Shown: positions 44,018-53,412 of the stretch, in pieces | Position numbering within the stretch: the stretch's first letter is position 1 | Layout of the letters: each line of letters starts with the position of its first letter | Assembly: GCA_021805775.1 (NCBI GenBank) | Contig: JAJZED010000001.1 | Location: 216,992-280,991 of the forward strand | Origin: a bacterium | GTDB lineage: Bacteria > Vulcanimicrobiota > Vulcanimicrobiia > Vulcanimicrobiales > Vulcanimicrobiaceae | Direction: 5' to 3' | Length of the DNA stretch: 64,000 bases | The notes under the pieces: generated by a model | What the model saw: the letters and a program-made list of their open reading frames with translations, nothing else | What the model was told of the DNA's origin: nothing | Databases searched by the model: none | Made by a program: the position numbers and the translations under genes

Positions 44018-44952
44018 CTTTCCTCGATACGGCCGCCGTGCGCGCGATCTACGAACGCCCCTTTCCGGAGCTCGCCTTCGCGGCGATCGACGCGCATCGC
44101 GCCGCCTTCGATCCCCTGGCGATCCAGCAATCGACCTTGCTCAGCGTAAAGACCGGCGGATGTTCTGAAGATTGCGGCTACTGCGCGCAGAGCGCGCGGC
44201 GCACGACGCACGTGCGCCCCGAGCCGCTCGCCGAGATCGACGATGTCGTCGCTGCGGCACGCGCGGCGAAAGAAGGCGGCGCGACGCGTTTTTGCATGGG
44301 TGCGGCGTGGCGCGGAGTGAAGGACGGCGCGGCGTTCGAACGCGTTCTCGAAATGGTACGGGGGGTCAACGCACTGGGTATGGAGAGCTGCGTAACGCTC
44401 GGTTCGCTGCAACCGCACCAAGCGCAAGCGCTGCGCGAAGCGGGGCTGCATTATTACAATCACAATCTCGATACCTCGCGCGAATACTACCCGGAAGTCG
44501 TCTCGACGCACGGCTACGACGACCGGCTTGCAACCCTGTCGCACGCGCGCGATGCGGGGCTGAAACTCTGCTGCGGCGGCATTATCGGTATGGGAGAATC
44601 GCGCGAAGACCGCATCGCGCTTATCGCGGAGTTCGCGGCAATGGAGCGCCCGCCCGAATCGGTGCCGGTGAACGTGCTCGTTCCGATCGAGGGAACCCCG
44701 CTTGCGGAGCGAGCGAATTTTGACCCGATCGAGCTCGCGCGAACGATTGCGACGCTCCGCGTCGTGTTGCCGACTTCGTACATCCGACTTGCGGCCGGGC
44801 GCTCCGAGATGAGCGACGAGTTGCAAGCACTCTGCTTTTTACTCGGCGCCAACTCGATGTTTTCCGGCGATCGCCTGCTGACGACGGAGAATGCCGCTGC
44901 CGACCGCGATGCAGATCTGCTTGCGGCTCTGGGAATGCACGCCGCGAAATAG
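44008..44952 (+). CDS. bioB: Biotin synthase
   Basis: 314 aa from ATG 44008-44010. [4Fe-4S]-SAM motif GGCSEDCGYCAQS (C52, C56, C59). [2Fe-2S] ligands: Cys in FCMGAAWRG and GMESCVTLG, with Arg in SYIRLAAGR. It converts dethiobiotin to biotin. No other bio gene is in the window. Translation is probably coupled to the quinone reductase gene that ends inside it. Confidence 0.96.
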   Translation: MQLTFLDTAAVRAIYERPFPELAFAAIDAHRAAFDPLAIQQSTLLSVKTGGCSEDCGYCAQSARRTTHVRPEPLAEIDDVVAAARAAKEGGATRFCMGAAWRGVKDGAAFERVLEMVRGVNALGMESCVTLGSLQPHQAQALREAGLHYYNHNLDTSREYYPEVVSTHGYDDRLATLSHARDAGLKLCCGGIIGMGESREDRIALIAEFAAMERPPESVPVNVLVPIEGTPLAERANFDPIELARTIATLRVVLPTSYIRLAAGRSEMSDELQALCFLLGANSMFSGDRLLTTENAAADRDADLLAALGMHAAK

Positions 44953-44954
44953 TC

Positions 44955-45464
44955 GTGCTACACCGGCGTCGGCATCACATCGGAAGCACGTACAGGTTTG
45001 CGAGCGTGTTCGTTTCCGCCGTGATGGCGCTTTCGGTCGTTGCATGCTCGCAACGATCGGCACACCGGCACTGGGTTGGTTCGTGGACCATTACCGCGCA
45101 GCCGATCCCTTTCCACGGTGGGATCAGGTGCAAAATTTCAGATTCTCGTCATCGCCGCACATCGCTGGGCCCGCCGAGCTATTCGGCATACGATCTGGGA
45201 AAACCGGGCGTTCCGAGCCTTTCGGCGCCCCGACGCGCGCAGCTACGAAAATTGGAAAAGCGCGACCCAAAGCATCAGTTACGATTTGCGATCTTGCCGA
45301 AACACATCACTATTCTATATAGAGCAACCGATGGCCCGTGCGCGTCTGTTATCTACGCGCTGTTAGACACGGGTTTTTGCAGCAACATGGTCTATATGCC
45401 CGCGGATGCACCATACGATATTTCCGCTGGCTCGGGGTGTTTACAAACGGCACGCTCGAAGTAA
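44955..45464 (+). CDS. Predicted small secreted lipoprotein, no family recognised
   Basis: 169 aa from GTG 44955, 2 nt after the bioB stop. The basic N-terminus and hydrophobic core end in VMALSVVAC, a plausible lipobox (Cys31). The mature region is basic, with Tyr and Pro (SLGPPSYSAYDLGKPGVPSL) and two Cys near the end (GFCSNM, GSGCLQ). The frame has fewer GC-rich codons than its neighbours; this may mean recent arrival or a weak prediction. Confidence 0.5.
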   Translation: MLHRRRHHIGSTYRFASVFVSAVMALSVVACSQRSAHRHWVGSWTITAQPIPFHGGIRCKISDSRHRRTSLGPPSYSAYDLGKPGVPSLSAPRRAQLRKLEKRDPKHQLRFAILPKHITILYRATDGPCASVIYALLDTGFCSNMVYMPADAPYDISAGSGCLQTARSK

Positions 45465-45514
45465 GGAAGTATTCGAGCGAGGTATTCTTTTCCGCCCCGC
45501 CAAAGGCAGAGAAG

Positions 45515-46255
45515 ATGATCGACCCCACGGAACGCTTCTCCGCGCGCGCAGCAGATTACGTGCTCGGCCGCCCCTCCTACCCAGCGGCGGCAATCGACGC
45601 GCTCTTCGACGGCTACGGCGACCCATTGGCGCTTCGCGTCGTCGACCTCGGCGCGGGAACGGGGATCTCGTCGCGCCTGCTCGCCGAGCGCGCCGGAACG
45701 ACGATTGCGATCGAACCGAACGCCGCGATGCGGGAGAGTGCGGCGCCGTATCCGCGTCTTGAATGGCGCGACGCGCGCGCCGAGGCGACCGGGCTCCCCG
45801 ACGGATCGGTCGATCTCGTCACCGCTTTTCAATCTTTCCATTGGTTCGATGCGGCGAGCGCGCTTGCCGAGATCGAACGCATTCTTCGCCCCGGCCGACG
45901 TGCTGCGTTACTCTATAACGAACGCGACGAACGCGACGCCTTTACGGCGGCATACGGCGAGATCGTGCGTACCTACGCAACCGACGAAAGCGAAGCGCGC
46001 CGCGCCGACGCTCGCATGACCTTTCTCGCCTACGAAGGTTGGAAACGCGTCCGCTTTGCACCGTTTGCAAACGAACAGCGGCTCGACCGCGCCGCCCTCT
46101 TCGCGCGCGCGGGCAGCACCTCGTATCTTCCGCACGAAGGTGAGGCGGCTCGCAGCTTGCACGAAGATCTCGATGCGCTCTTCCAACGATTCGTCCGCGA
46201 CGGATTCGTGACGATGACGATGCAATGCTCGGTAACGCTCGCCGAGACGCGATGA
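45515..46255 (+). CDS. Class I SAM-dependent methyltransferase
   Basis: 246 aa from ATG 45515 (GCAGAGAAG upstream gives weak ribosome pairing). Motif I is VVDLGAGTGISSRLLAE, with the acidic ribose contact AIEPNAAMRE. The post-II motif is GSVDLVTAFQSFHWFDAASALAEI, typical of the Methyltransf_11 group. Substrate unknown. The stop overlaps the ATG of a second methyltransferase gene (ATGA). Confidence 0.9.
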   Translation: MIDPTERFSARAADYVLGRPSYPAAAIDALFDGYGDPLALRVVDLGAGTGISSRLLAERAGTTIAIEPNAAMRESAAPYPRLEWRDARAEATGLPDGSVDLVTAFQSFHWFDAASALAEIERILRPGRRAALLYNERDERDAFTAAYGEIVRTYATDESEARRADARMTFLAYEGWKRVRFAPFANEQRLDRAALFARAGSTSYLPHEGEAARSLHEDLDALFQRFVRDGFVTMTMQCSVTLAETR

Positions 46256-47037
46256 GCGACGTAACCGATTTTTCCGTCGGAGCGGCCGGCGATGCCGCCG
46301 AGCAGATACGCTATCTCGATGCCGTCGCGCAACTCGGCGCGCAAGCAAAAGATACAACCTTCGCCATGCAAGGCATCGTACCAAATTCGCGCGTGCTCGA
46401 TTGCGGCTGCGGCGTCGGCGATGACGTGCGAGCGATCGCCGCACGCGTCGGTGCCGACGGCATGGTGGTCGGCCTCGACGCGAACGAGGCGCTGATCGCG
46501 GCGGCGATCGCTCGCGGCGTTCCGCCGAACGCACGTTTTATAACCGCGAGTGCAGAGAGCTTAACTTTTCCCGATGCCTCCTTCGATGCGGTACGCGCCG
46601 AGCGATTGCTACAGCATCTCGCCGATCCGCTAGCCGCCGTGAAGGAGATGCACCGCGTGCTCGCTCCCGGCGGTTCGTTGCTGGCGATCGATCAAGACTG
46701 GCAAAGCATCGTCGTCGCCGGAGGCGATCGCGCTACCACGCGCACGATCGTCGATGCGTTCGCCGATTCGCTCGCCGATGGTTGGGCCGGAAGGCGCCAT
46801 CGCGAGCACTTCGTCGGCGCCGGCTTCGCGCAGATCGACTCGCGTCCGTTCGTCACCTCGCTCTCGTTCGCGCATGCCTATGCCTTCGTGCTGGAATCGG
46901 CGCTCGCGGCGGCAATTCAGAGCGGCCGTCTCGATCGTGCCGAAGCGGATGCCTGGGTGCGTGGATTACTCGCGGCCGATGCGCGCGGCACGTTCTTCTA
47001 TGGCGTGACCGTCTTTCTCACGGTCGCCGTGCGTTAG
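46252..47037 (+). CDS. Class I SAM-dependent methyltransferase (second)
   Basis: 261 aa from ATG 46252, coupled to the preceding methyltransferase. Motif I VLDCGCGVGDDVRAIA, then VVGLDANEALI, and AERLLQHLADPLAAVKEMHRVLAPGG as post-II. A quinone- or small-molecule-methylating role is usual for this group, but nothing here fixes it. The pair may act in one pathway. Confidence 0.9.
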   Translation: MSDVTDFSVGAAGDAAEQIRYLDAVAQLGAQAKDTTFAMQGIVPNSRVLDCGCGVGDDVRAIAARVGADGMVVGLDANEALIAAAIARGVPPNARFITASAESLTFPDASFDAVRAERLLQHLADPLAAVKEMHRVLAPGGSLLAIDQDWQSIVVAGGDRATTRTIVDAFADSLADGWAGRRHREHFVGAGFAQIDSRPFVTSLSFAHAYAFVLESALAAAIQSGRLDRAEADAWVRGLLAADARGTFFYGVTVFLTVAVR

Positions 47038-47089
47038 CGCTCGATAGCGAGAGGATTGCCCCCGTGCCGACGTTAACGGTGTACGCATA

Positions 47090-47434
47090 ATGTCTCAATA
47101 CGTACTCGATGCCCACTTCATCGTCGCCGCGCTGGTGATTCTCTGCGCCCTCGTCTTTAGTTGGAACACGATGGGTCGCCGCGTGATGGTTGCGGTAACC
47201 GGTCTCCAATTTCTCGTCGGGCTCATCGTCGCGGGGGTCTATCATCCGAGCAGTTCGGTGATCTGGTTCCACATCGGCGGCGCGCTCGCGGCGATGATTG
47301 CTTATATTTTCGCGCGTCGGCTCGGAGAACGACCCGGCAAGGAAGGGCTCGCCGTTGCGCTCTCCATCCTTGGCTTACTCTTGGCGGTCGGAACCTTCTC
47401 GCTCGGCATCACCCTCGCGCGCGGGTCGATGTAG
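47090..47434 (+). CDS. Four-helix membrane protein, unknown
   Basis: 114 aa, four membrane segments (DAHFIVAALVILCALVFSW; MVAVTGLQFLVGLIVAGVYH; VIWFHIGGALAAMIAYIFA; LAVALSILGLLLAVGTFSLG). One His in each of segments 1 and 3 could bind heme or metal, as in small cytochrome-b-like proteins; this is inference only. The stop TAG shares its G with the GTG start of the next gene. Confidence 0.7.
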   Translation: MSQYVLDAHFIVAALVILCALVFSWNTMGRRVMVAVTGLQFLVGLIVAGVYHPSSSVIWFHIGGALAAMIAYIFARRLGERPGKEGLAVALSILGLLLAVGTFSLGITLARGSM

Positions 47435-47994
47435 TGAGCGATATCCGTCGCAGCGGCCATCGCTCCGCTCCGAAATCGCGCCCGAACTACGCCATTCCCA
47501 TCGTCGTTCTGCTATTGCTCGCGGTCGGCGCGGGGTGGTGGTTCATGCGGCCGCATGCTGCCGCGCCCAATACCCTAACGATCTATTACACGAAAATGGA
47601 CGGCACCACCGTGAAGCCCTGGGATGTAACGCTGCGACCGCGCCCGGCGGGAAGTACGCGGGCAGAGTGGGCGCACGACCGCGCGCTCTACGCCGCGCTG
47701 CAAGCTGTCGTCGGCCCGCCTGCCGACATCCGTGCGGTGCGTTTCCCGCCTGGAACGCGCGTGATCGATGTCGCGATTCACGGATCGACGGTAACCGTCG
47801 ATCTTTCGAAAGCGGTCGAATCGCAACCCGGAGGCACCTTCGGTGAAAATGCGGAGTTCAAAGCGCTCGTCTATTCGATGACGGCATTGCCGGGAATATC
47901 CGCCGTGCAGATTACCGTTGAGGGCCAACGATTGCCGACGCTGCCTGGAGGGCACCTCGAACTCGATGAACCGCTCCATCGCTCGGATTTCTAG
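47434..47994 (+). CDS. GerMN-domain membrane-anchored protein
   Basis: 186 aa from GTG 47434. One membrane segment (AIPIVVLLLLAVGAGWWFM), then a GerMN domain: YYTKMDGT, TRVIDVAIHGSTVTVDLSKAV, EFKALVYSMTALPGISAVQITVEGQ split in this protein as EFKALVYSMTALPG and SAVQITVEGQ, and the end LELDEPLHRSDF. GerMN proteins lie in the envelope, often with wall amidases, as here, with 29 bp of overlap. A cell-wall role fits; spore formation is not implied. Confidence 0.88.
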   Translation: MSDIRRSGHRSAPKSRPNYAIPIVVLLLLAVGAGWWFMRPHAAAPNTLTIYYTKMDGTTVKPWDVTLRPRPAGSTRAEWAHDRALYAALQAVVGPPADIRAVRFPPGTRVIDVAIHGSTVTVDLSKAVESQPGGTFGENAEFKALVYSMTALPGISAVQITVEGQRLPTLPGGHLELDEPLHRSDF

Positions 47995-49957
47995 CGCACT
48001 CTTTGCGCTCTGCCTCGCGCTGCTCTGCGTGCCGCGCGTCGCAGTTGCGGCCCCGCTCTGGCAATTTGCGGGGCGCACCTTTGCCTTTACCCACGTCGAA
48101 CGGCGCGATGCGACGCTGATGGTCGGGGTCGACGACCCTGCTTTGCGGCGGCTCTTCCACGCGCTCGGCGCGATCGTTACCTGGAAACCGGGGGCGCGCT
48201 ACGTTTTAATTGCGACCGGCGAGCCGACGATCGTCAGTTTCGCCGTCGGGCATCGCACCTACGATATCGGTCCGCTCGCGGTGCGCTCGAAGGCGGCGCC
48301 GTTTGCGCACGGCGGTGAAGCGTATCTCGACTTCGATGCCCTCACGCGCTCGTTGGGGCTGCGCAAGATCGCCGATGGGGCGACGACGATCCTCCAACCG
48401 CAGATCACCAACCTCGACGTCCGCGATGAAGGCAGCGGCATGCGCGTCGTCGCGCGCGGGGCGATTCCCCTGCAAGCGCGGCTCGTGCGGGCGAGCAAAC
48501 GGCAGATGACCTATGCATTCGTCGGTGTCGGAAGCCGATTATCGCATCTCCGTAGCGTCGATGCCGGCGGGCTGGTTGCGGTAGAACTCTCGCAAGTTGG
48601 GACGGCGGCGCATCCGACGACCTACGTTACGCTCGATCTCGACGGGAGCTCGCACGTCGCTCAGGTCGGCTCGCTCGACGGTCGCGATATCGGGTTCGTC
48701 ATCGCTCCCGGGGCGAGCGAGGTCGTCCTCAACGCTCCAGCCGCACCCGCACCGAGCCGTTCCACCGCAACGCCTCCACCGACGACGCGCGTTTCCGTTG
48801 CGTTACGGCCGCCGCCGAATGCCGAACTCCCGACCGTTTCACCATGGAATCGGGTCGCGAACGAGCCGCTCGCGACGAGCCCGCCGGTCGCCGAGGTAAC
48901 GCCGGCCCCACTCGTTGCACTCGCGCAAATTAACGCGATCCAAGCGCAACTAACAACGACCGGCGTAACGCTTCACGTCGCTCTTACCGGTGCCGCCTCG
49001 TTCGATTGGCACCACTTGCGCGCGCCGGACAATCGTTTTTGGATCGATCTGCATGGGGCGACGCTCGAACCGACCGCGATCCCTCCGTCGACCGGGGCCC
49101 CCATTACGGATATTCGCGCGCGGCAGATCGATCCGCAGACCGTACGCATCGCGCTCTCGATTGCGGGTGCGCACGACGTCACGGTGACTCCGGCGGCGAC
49201 CGGCGTCGATATCGCGGTGAACGGTACGCTCTCGCTCGCCGATGCTTCGACTGCCGGCACGGGCGTCGCCGGTACCGGAACGCCGAGCGTCGCGCTCGCC
49301 GCCGCAGCGCCCGTCGCCGGCGGCGACCCCAACCTTTGGAGCGTGAATCCCGTCGCGGCGTACGTTCCGACCAATCCACGGTTGATCGTGATCGATCCGG
49401 GGCATGGCGGCAGCGACCGCGGAGCGGTCCGTCACGGCGTTGCCGAAGCGGTGCTCACGCTCGACATGGCCAAGCGCCTGCGCGCGATTCTCGAAGCGCG
49501 CGGCTGGCAGGTCATCATGACGCGCACTAAAGATGTCGATGTCTACGCGCCCAACGATACGGCGGAGCAAGAATTACAGGCACGCGACAACATCGCCAAT
49601 CGCGCCGGAGCGCGCTTGCTCGTGAGCATTCACGCCAACGCCTATATCAATGCCGGCCCTAACGGTACGACGACGTATTATGCAAAGCCGATCGACGAGC
49701 CGCTCGCGCGCGATATACAGAACGAACTCGCCGCACAGGTCGGAACGAAAAACGACGGCATTATCAAGAGCCATCTCTACATTCCGTTGCATGCGTTCAT
49801 GCCCGCCTGTCTGGTCGAGACGGCCTTTCTCTCCAATCCCGACGATTTCGCCCTGCTTACCGACCCTGCATGGCGGCAGAAGGTTGCCGTCGCGATCGCC
49901 GACGGTATCACCGATTATGCAGGCGCGCCGCCTCCGGCAATCCAACCACAACAATAA
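47966..49957 (+). CDS. N-acetylmuramoyl-L-alanine amidase with stalk and AMIN domains
   Basis: 663 aa from ATG 47966, inside the GerMN gene. Order: signal peptide; stalk-like region (~25-150, LYLDFDALTRSLGL-type repeats seen as AYLDFDALTRSLGL); AMIN-like domain (~300-420, LHVALTGAASFDWHHL, RFWIDLHGATL); Thr/Ala-rich linker; amidase_3 (~470-660). Zinc ligands: IDPGHGGSDRG (His), a Glu in VAEAVLTLD, and VSIHANAY (His); catalytic Glu in LVETAFLSN. It cuts the peptide from glycan at septation. murI follows after 3 bp. Confidence 0.93.
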   Translation: MNRSIARISSALFALCLALLCVPRVAVAAPLWQFAGRTFAFTHVERRDATLMVGVDDPALRRLFHALGAIVTWKPGARYVLIATGEPTIVSFAVGHRTYDIGPLAVRSKAAPFAHGGEAYLDFDALTRSLGLRKIADGATTILQPQITNLDVRDEGSGMRVVARGAIPLQARLVRASKRQMTYAFVGVGSRLSHLRSVDAGGLVAVELSQVGTAAHPTTYVTLDLDGSSHVAQVGSLDGRDIGFVIAPGASEVVLNAPAAPAPSRSTATPPPTTRVSVALRPPPNAELPTVSPWNRVANEPLATSPPVAEVTPAPLVALAQINAIQAQLTTTGVTLHVALTGAASFDWHHLRAPDNRFWIDLHGATLEPTAIPPSTGAPITDIRARQIDPQTVRIALSIAGAHDVTVTPAATGVDIAVNGTLSLADASTAGTGVAGTGTPSVALAAAAPVAGGDPNLWSVNPVAAYVPTNPRLIVIDPGHGGSDRGAVRHGVAEAVLTLDMAKRLRAILEARGWQVIMTRTKDVDVYAPNDTAEQELQARDNIANRAGARLLVSIHANAYINAGPNGTTTYYAKPIDEPLARDIQNELAAQVGTKNDGIIKSHLYIPLHAFMPACLVETAFLSNPDDFALLTDPAWRQKVAVAIADGITDYAGAPPPAIQPQQ

Positions 49958-49960
49958 GAT

Positions 49961-50761
49961 ATGCTGGGGCTTTTTGATTCCGGGCTCGGCGGTTTAACCG
50001 TGCTTCGAGCCGTTCGCGCGGCGCTTCCCGATGAAGAGATCGTCTTTCTCGCCGATCAGGCGCACGTGCCCTACGGAGATCGCAACGAAGAAGAGCTCGT
50101 GGCGCTGCTCCAGGCAAATATTGCCTGGTTGGAGGCGGCGGGTGCCGATGCGATCGTGATGGCGTGCAATACTTCGTGTGCCGTCGCACAGCGGCACGGC
50201 TGGCCGATCGCCGGCGTTCGCATTCTCGATCTCATCGAGTCGGCGGCGCTCGCCGTCACGCGGCGCGGCCTGCGCGATGTCGCGGTGATCGCGACCACTG
50301 CGACCGTTCGTACCGGCGCTTACGGCAACGCCCTGCGCGCGCGCGTTCCCTCGATGCAGGTGACGGAGATCGCGGCACCGGCGCTCGTACCGTTGGTGGA
50401 GGCCGGCGAGAGTGAAGGCGAACGTGCGCGCGCGGCGGTCGCGGAGGTCTGCGCGCGCGTTCCAGCCTCCTGCGAAGCGGTGCTGTTGGCTTGCACGCAT
50501 TTTCCGGTACTCGACGCGCATTTCGCTGCGGCGCTTGGCCCGAATGTGCTGCGGATCGATCCGGCGATCGTGCAGGCAGAGCGGGCGGTTGCGCTTGCAA
50601 TCGAAGCGGGTTCGCCGCGCGGGCACGGCCGAACGCGTTGCGTCACGACCGGCGACGGGGCGCGTTTTGCAGCGCAACTCGAGATGATTCTCGGAAAGGA
50701 CCCAGCCCGCGCTAGTGAAGCAGTGCGTTTGGAATATGGAAGAGATCGAAAAGTACGGTGA
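49961..50761 (+). CDS. murI: Glutamate racemase
   Basis: 266 aa. N-terminal LGLFDSGLGGLTVLRAV. Catalytic Cys69 in MACNTSC and the second Cys in LLACTHFPVL. PYGDRNEEE is also typical. It makes D-Glu for peptidoglycan, matching the amidase upstream. The 3' end overlaps the convergent PAP2 gene by 50 bp. Confidence 0.96.
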   Translation: MLGLFDSGLGGLTVLRAVRAALPDEEIVFLADQAHVPYGDRNEEELVALLQANIAWLEAAGADAIVMACNTSCAVAQRHGWPIAGVRILDLIESAALAVTRRGLRDVAVIATTATVRTGAYGNALRARVPSMQVTEIAAPALVPLVEAGESEGERARAAVAEVCARVPASCEAVLLACTHFPVLDAHFAAALGPNVLRIDPAIVQAERAVALAIEAGSPRGHGRTRCVTTGDGARFAAQLEMILGKDPARASEAVRLEYGRDRKVR

Positions 50762-51356
50762 CGCTGACGATTCCGAGCACGGAGCCGCCGATCACCTGCG
50801 CGAGCGTGTGCGCGCGAAGATAGACGCGCGCCCATCCTACCATTGGAATGAGAATCAGAAAAGGTAGCGGAGAGCGACCGTCGAGGAAGACGATGACGGT
50901 TAGCGCAGCCGAGATCGCCAGCGCGTGCGTGCTGATCTTCCAGTAGCGCGTAATGACCTGAATGATCGCCCCCGAGACGGCATATCCGGCTAATGCGGCA
51001 CGCATGAGCATCGGCGCATGTGCGGCCCAGAGGACGATCAACCCCAGAGTATATGCGAGCGTAAACGCCGAGAGGACCGATTCGCGCTCGCGACGCTGCG
51101 ACATATCGAGATCGGAGATGCGGTCGCTGGCGTAGAGCCAGAAGACGTACAGCATCGGAAGCAGCGAGGTGAAGGTCGTAGAGAGGAAGAGCAGCTTCCA
51201 GAACTCAAGCGTCGAGCGCGCCGTCTGGCTCGACAGGATTACAAAGAGCGCCAGAGCGCAGAGAAACGGATTGAAAATCGTCGAGAGAATGCGTGCGAGG
51301 TCGCGCCATACATTTCGGGCGCGCTCGGGGAGAAGATGTACCGAGGGGTCGATCAC
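50712..51356 (-). CDS. PAP2-like membrane phosphatase/phosphatase-fold protein
   Basis: 214 aa, five or six membrane segments. PAP2 motifs are partly kept: STHALAIS for the SxH motif and RVYLRAHTLAQVIGG for RxxxxxHxxxD (the final Asp is replaced). The first motif (KxxxxxxRP) is not obvious. It may dephosphorylate lipid pyrophosphates such as undecaprenyl-PP, but the degenerate motif makes activity doubtful. Confidence 0.75.
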   Translation of the reverse strand: MIDPSVHLLPERARNVWRDLARILSTIFNPFLCALALFVILSSQTARSTLEFWKLLFLSTTFTSLLPMLYVFWLYASDRISDLDMSQRRERESVLSAFTLAYTLGLIVLWAAHAPMLMRAALAGYAVSGAIIQVITRYWKISTHALAISAALTVIVFLDGRSPLPFLILIPMVGWARVYLRAHTLAQVIGGSVLGIVSVTVLFDLFHIPNALLH

Positions 51357-51466
51357 CCGGCCGAAATGCGACCTAGCGAACCCTCCTCCCTTCGCCGACG
51401 TTTCCTAGGGTAAGGGTGCCCCCGCCGGGGCTTCCCCGCACCGTTCACGAATCGGAAGCACGCGAT

Positions 51467-53368
51467 ATGCTCGAAAAAATCAACTCCCCCGCGGATATCA
51501 AGGGGCTCGACCGCGACGAACTCGCACTGCTGGCGCGGGAGATCCGCGACCTGCTGGTCGTCACCTGTTCGCGCAACGGCGGGCACCTCGCGCCGAATCT
51601 CGGGGTCGTCGAACTCACGCTTGCGCTCCATCGCGTCTTCGATGCGCCCGCCGATAAGATTCTCTGGGATGTGAGCCATCAAAGCTACGTCCATAAAATT
51701 CTCACCGGTCGGCGCGAGCGTTTCTCGACCTTACGTCGGGGCGGCGGCATCTCGGGTTTTTCTATGCGCGCCGAGTCGCCCTACGATGCCTTCGGAGCCG
51801 GCCACGCCAGCACGTCGGTCTCCGCTGCCTTGGGAATGGCGATCGCGCGCGACCGCCGCGGCGGCAGCGAGCGCGTCGTAGCGGTTCTCGGCGACGGCGC
51901 GCTCACCGGCGGGCTGGCGTATGAGGCGCTCAATAACGCCGGCCAACTGCAGAGTAATCTGATCGTCGTGCTTAACGACAACGAGATGTCGATCGCGCCG
52001 AACGTCGGCTCGATCGCTTCGTATCTCTCGGTTCTCCGCAGTAAACCACTCGTAAACTACGCGCGCGAAAAAGCCAAAGATGTGCTGCACCATCTGCCAT
52101 TCGGCGGAACGGCGCGCAAAGCGATCGCCAGCGCCGAGGTCGCGGCGGTGCGGTTTGTCGCTCCCGCGGAGAAGACCGCGGTTATTTTCGAAGAGCTCGG
52201 CTTCCGTTATCTCGGGCCGTTCGACGGGCACCATCTCGAGACGGTCGAGGCGGCACTGCATGCCGCTGCCGGAATCGACGGGCCGGTGCTCGTGCACGTT
52301 CGCACGGTGAAAGGGAAAGGCTACGAGCCGGCGGAGCGCGATGCGCGGACCTTCCACGGCTGCGGTGCCTTCGATATCGAGAACGGAAAACTCGAGATGA
52401 AAGAGGGTGCTCGGCCGACGTTCTCCGATGCGTTTGCGCGTGCGCTTATCGATGCTGCGGAGGGCGACGAGCGGGTGATCGCGATTACCGCAGCGATGCC
52501 CGACGGTACGAAGCTCTCGCAATTCGCGCAACGCTTTCCGAATCGCTATTTCGATGTCGGAATCGCCGAAGCGCATGCCGTCTGCTTCGCGGCCGGTGCG
52601 GCGGCCGATGGACTGCGGCCGGTCTGTGCGATCTATTCGACCTTTCTGCAACGAGCGTACGACCAGATCGTCCACGATGTCGCGGTACAGGAATTGCCGG
52701 TCATCTTCGCGATCGATCGTGCCGGCGTCGTCGGCGATGACGGCCCCACGCATATGGGACTCTACGATATCGCATATCTGCGCACGCTTCCCAATTTTAC
52801 GATTCTCGCCCCGCGCTGCGAAGAAGAATTGCAGCCGATGCTGGAGTTCGCGCTGAGCTGCGATAGACCGGTCGCGATTCGGTATCCGCGCGGTTCGAGT
52901 AGCGGGCGCACGCTCGATCCCCCCGCGCCGATCGAACGTGGAAAAAGCGAATTGCTGCGGGCCGGGAGCGGCGTCGCAATTTTTGCACTCGGCAACACCG
53001 TCGACGTTGCGCTCGACGCCTATGCGTTGCTGGAGAGCGGGGAGTACGGTGATTTTCGCACCGCACTACCAACGGTCTATAGTGCGCGTTTTGTCGCGCC
53101 GATCGACCGAAAGGCGCTCCTCGCCTGCGCGCGCAGCCACGACTTGCTGATAACGCTGGAGGAGCACAGCCTTGCCGGCGGCTTTGGGTCTGCGGTGCTC
53201 GAGGCGCTCGCCGATGCCGGGGAGCGCGTTCCGGTCGAGCGGATCGGGGTAGGGGAAACCTTTTTGCAGGCCGATACCCAAGCCCGGCAGCGGAGCGCGG
53301 TCGGCCTCGATGCCCGGGTGCTCGCTCGGCGAATAGCCGCCTGCCTTGTAGGGGCTACCGCCTCGTGA
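51467..53368 (+). CDS. dxs: 1-Deoxy-D-xylulose-5-phosphate synthase
   Basis: 633 aa from ATG 51467 (MLEKINSPADIKGLDRDELA); an upstream in-frame GTG at 51416 would add 17 atypical residues. GGAAG is 8 nt before the ATG. TPP site: GDGALTGGLAYEALNNAG. Other motifs: DVSHQSYVHKILTGR, HVRTVKGKGYEPAE and DRAGVVGDDGPTHMG. First step of the MEP isoprenoid route (pyruvate + glyceraldehyde-3-P). Its 3' end contains the promoter of secG. Confidence 0.95.
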   Translation: MLEKINSPADIKGLDRDELALLAREIRDLLVVTCSRNGGHLAPNLGVVELTLALHRVFDAPADKILWDVSHQSYVHKILTGRRERFSTLRRGGGISGFSMRAESPYDAFGAGHASTSVSAALGMAIARDRRGGSERVVAVLGDGALTGGLAYEALNNAGQLQSNLIVVLNDNEMSIAPNVGSIASYLSVLRSKPLVNYAREKAKDVLHHLPFGGTARKAIASAEVAAVRFVAPAEKTAVIFEELGFRYLGPFDGHHLETVEAALHAAAGIDGPVLVHVRTVKGKGYEPAERDARTFHGCGAFDIENGKLEMKEGARPTFSDAFARALIDAAEGDERVIAITAAMPDGTKLSQFAQRFPNRYFDVGIAEAHAVCFAAGAAADGLRPVCAIYSTFLQRAYDQIVHDVAVQELPVIFAIDRAGVVGDDGPTHMGLYDIAYLRTLPNFTILAPRCEEELQPMLEFALSCDRPVAIRYPRGSSSGRTLDPPAPIERGKSELLRAGSGVAIFALGNTVDVALDAYALLESGEYGDFRTALPTVYSARFVAPIDRKALLACARSHDLLITLEEHSLAGGFGSAVLEALADAGERVPVERIGVGETFLQADTQARQRSAVGLDARVLARRIAACLVGATAS

Positions 53369-53374
53369 TAGAAT
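53346..53374 (+). promoter_or_regulatory. Promoter for secG inside the dxs 3' end
   Basis: TTGTAG (53346-53351), 17 nt spacer, TAGAAT (53369-53374); four to five matches to each consensus hexamer. The start site would be about 30 nt before the secG ATG, with GGGAG for ribosome binding. Confidence 0.65.
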
Positions 53375-53412
53375 CCTGAGCCGTACAACCCTCACAGGGA
53401 GTCTGATTTTTC

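Noticed and set aside
51406..51466. Riboswitch or attenuator before dxs
   Set aside because: Only a short GC hairpin (GCCCC/GGGGC) is visible; no TPP-riboswitch motifs were found.
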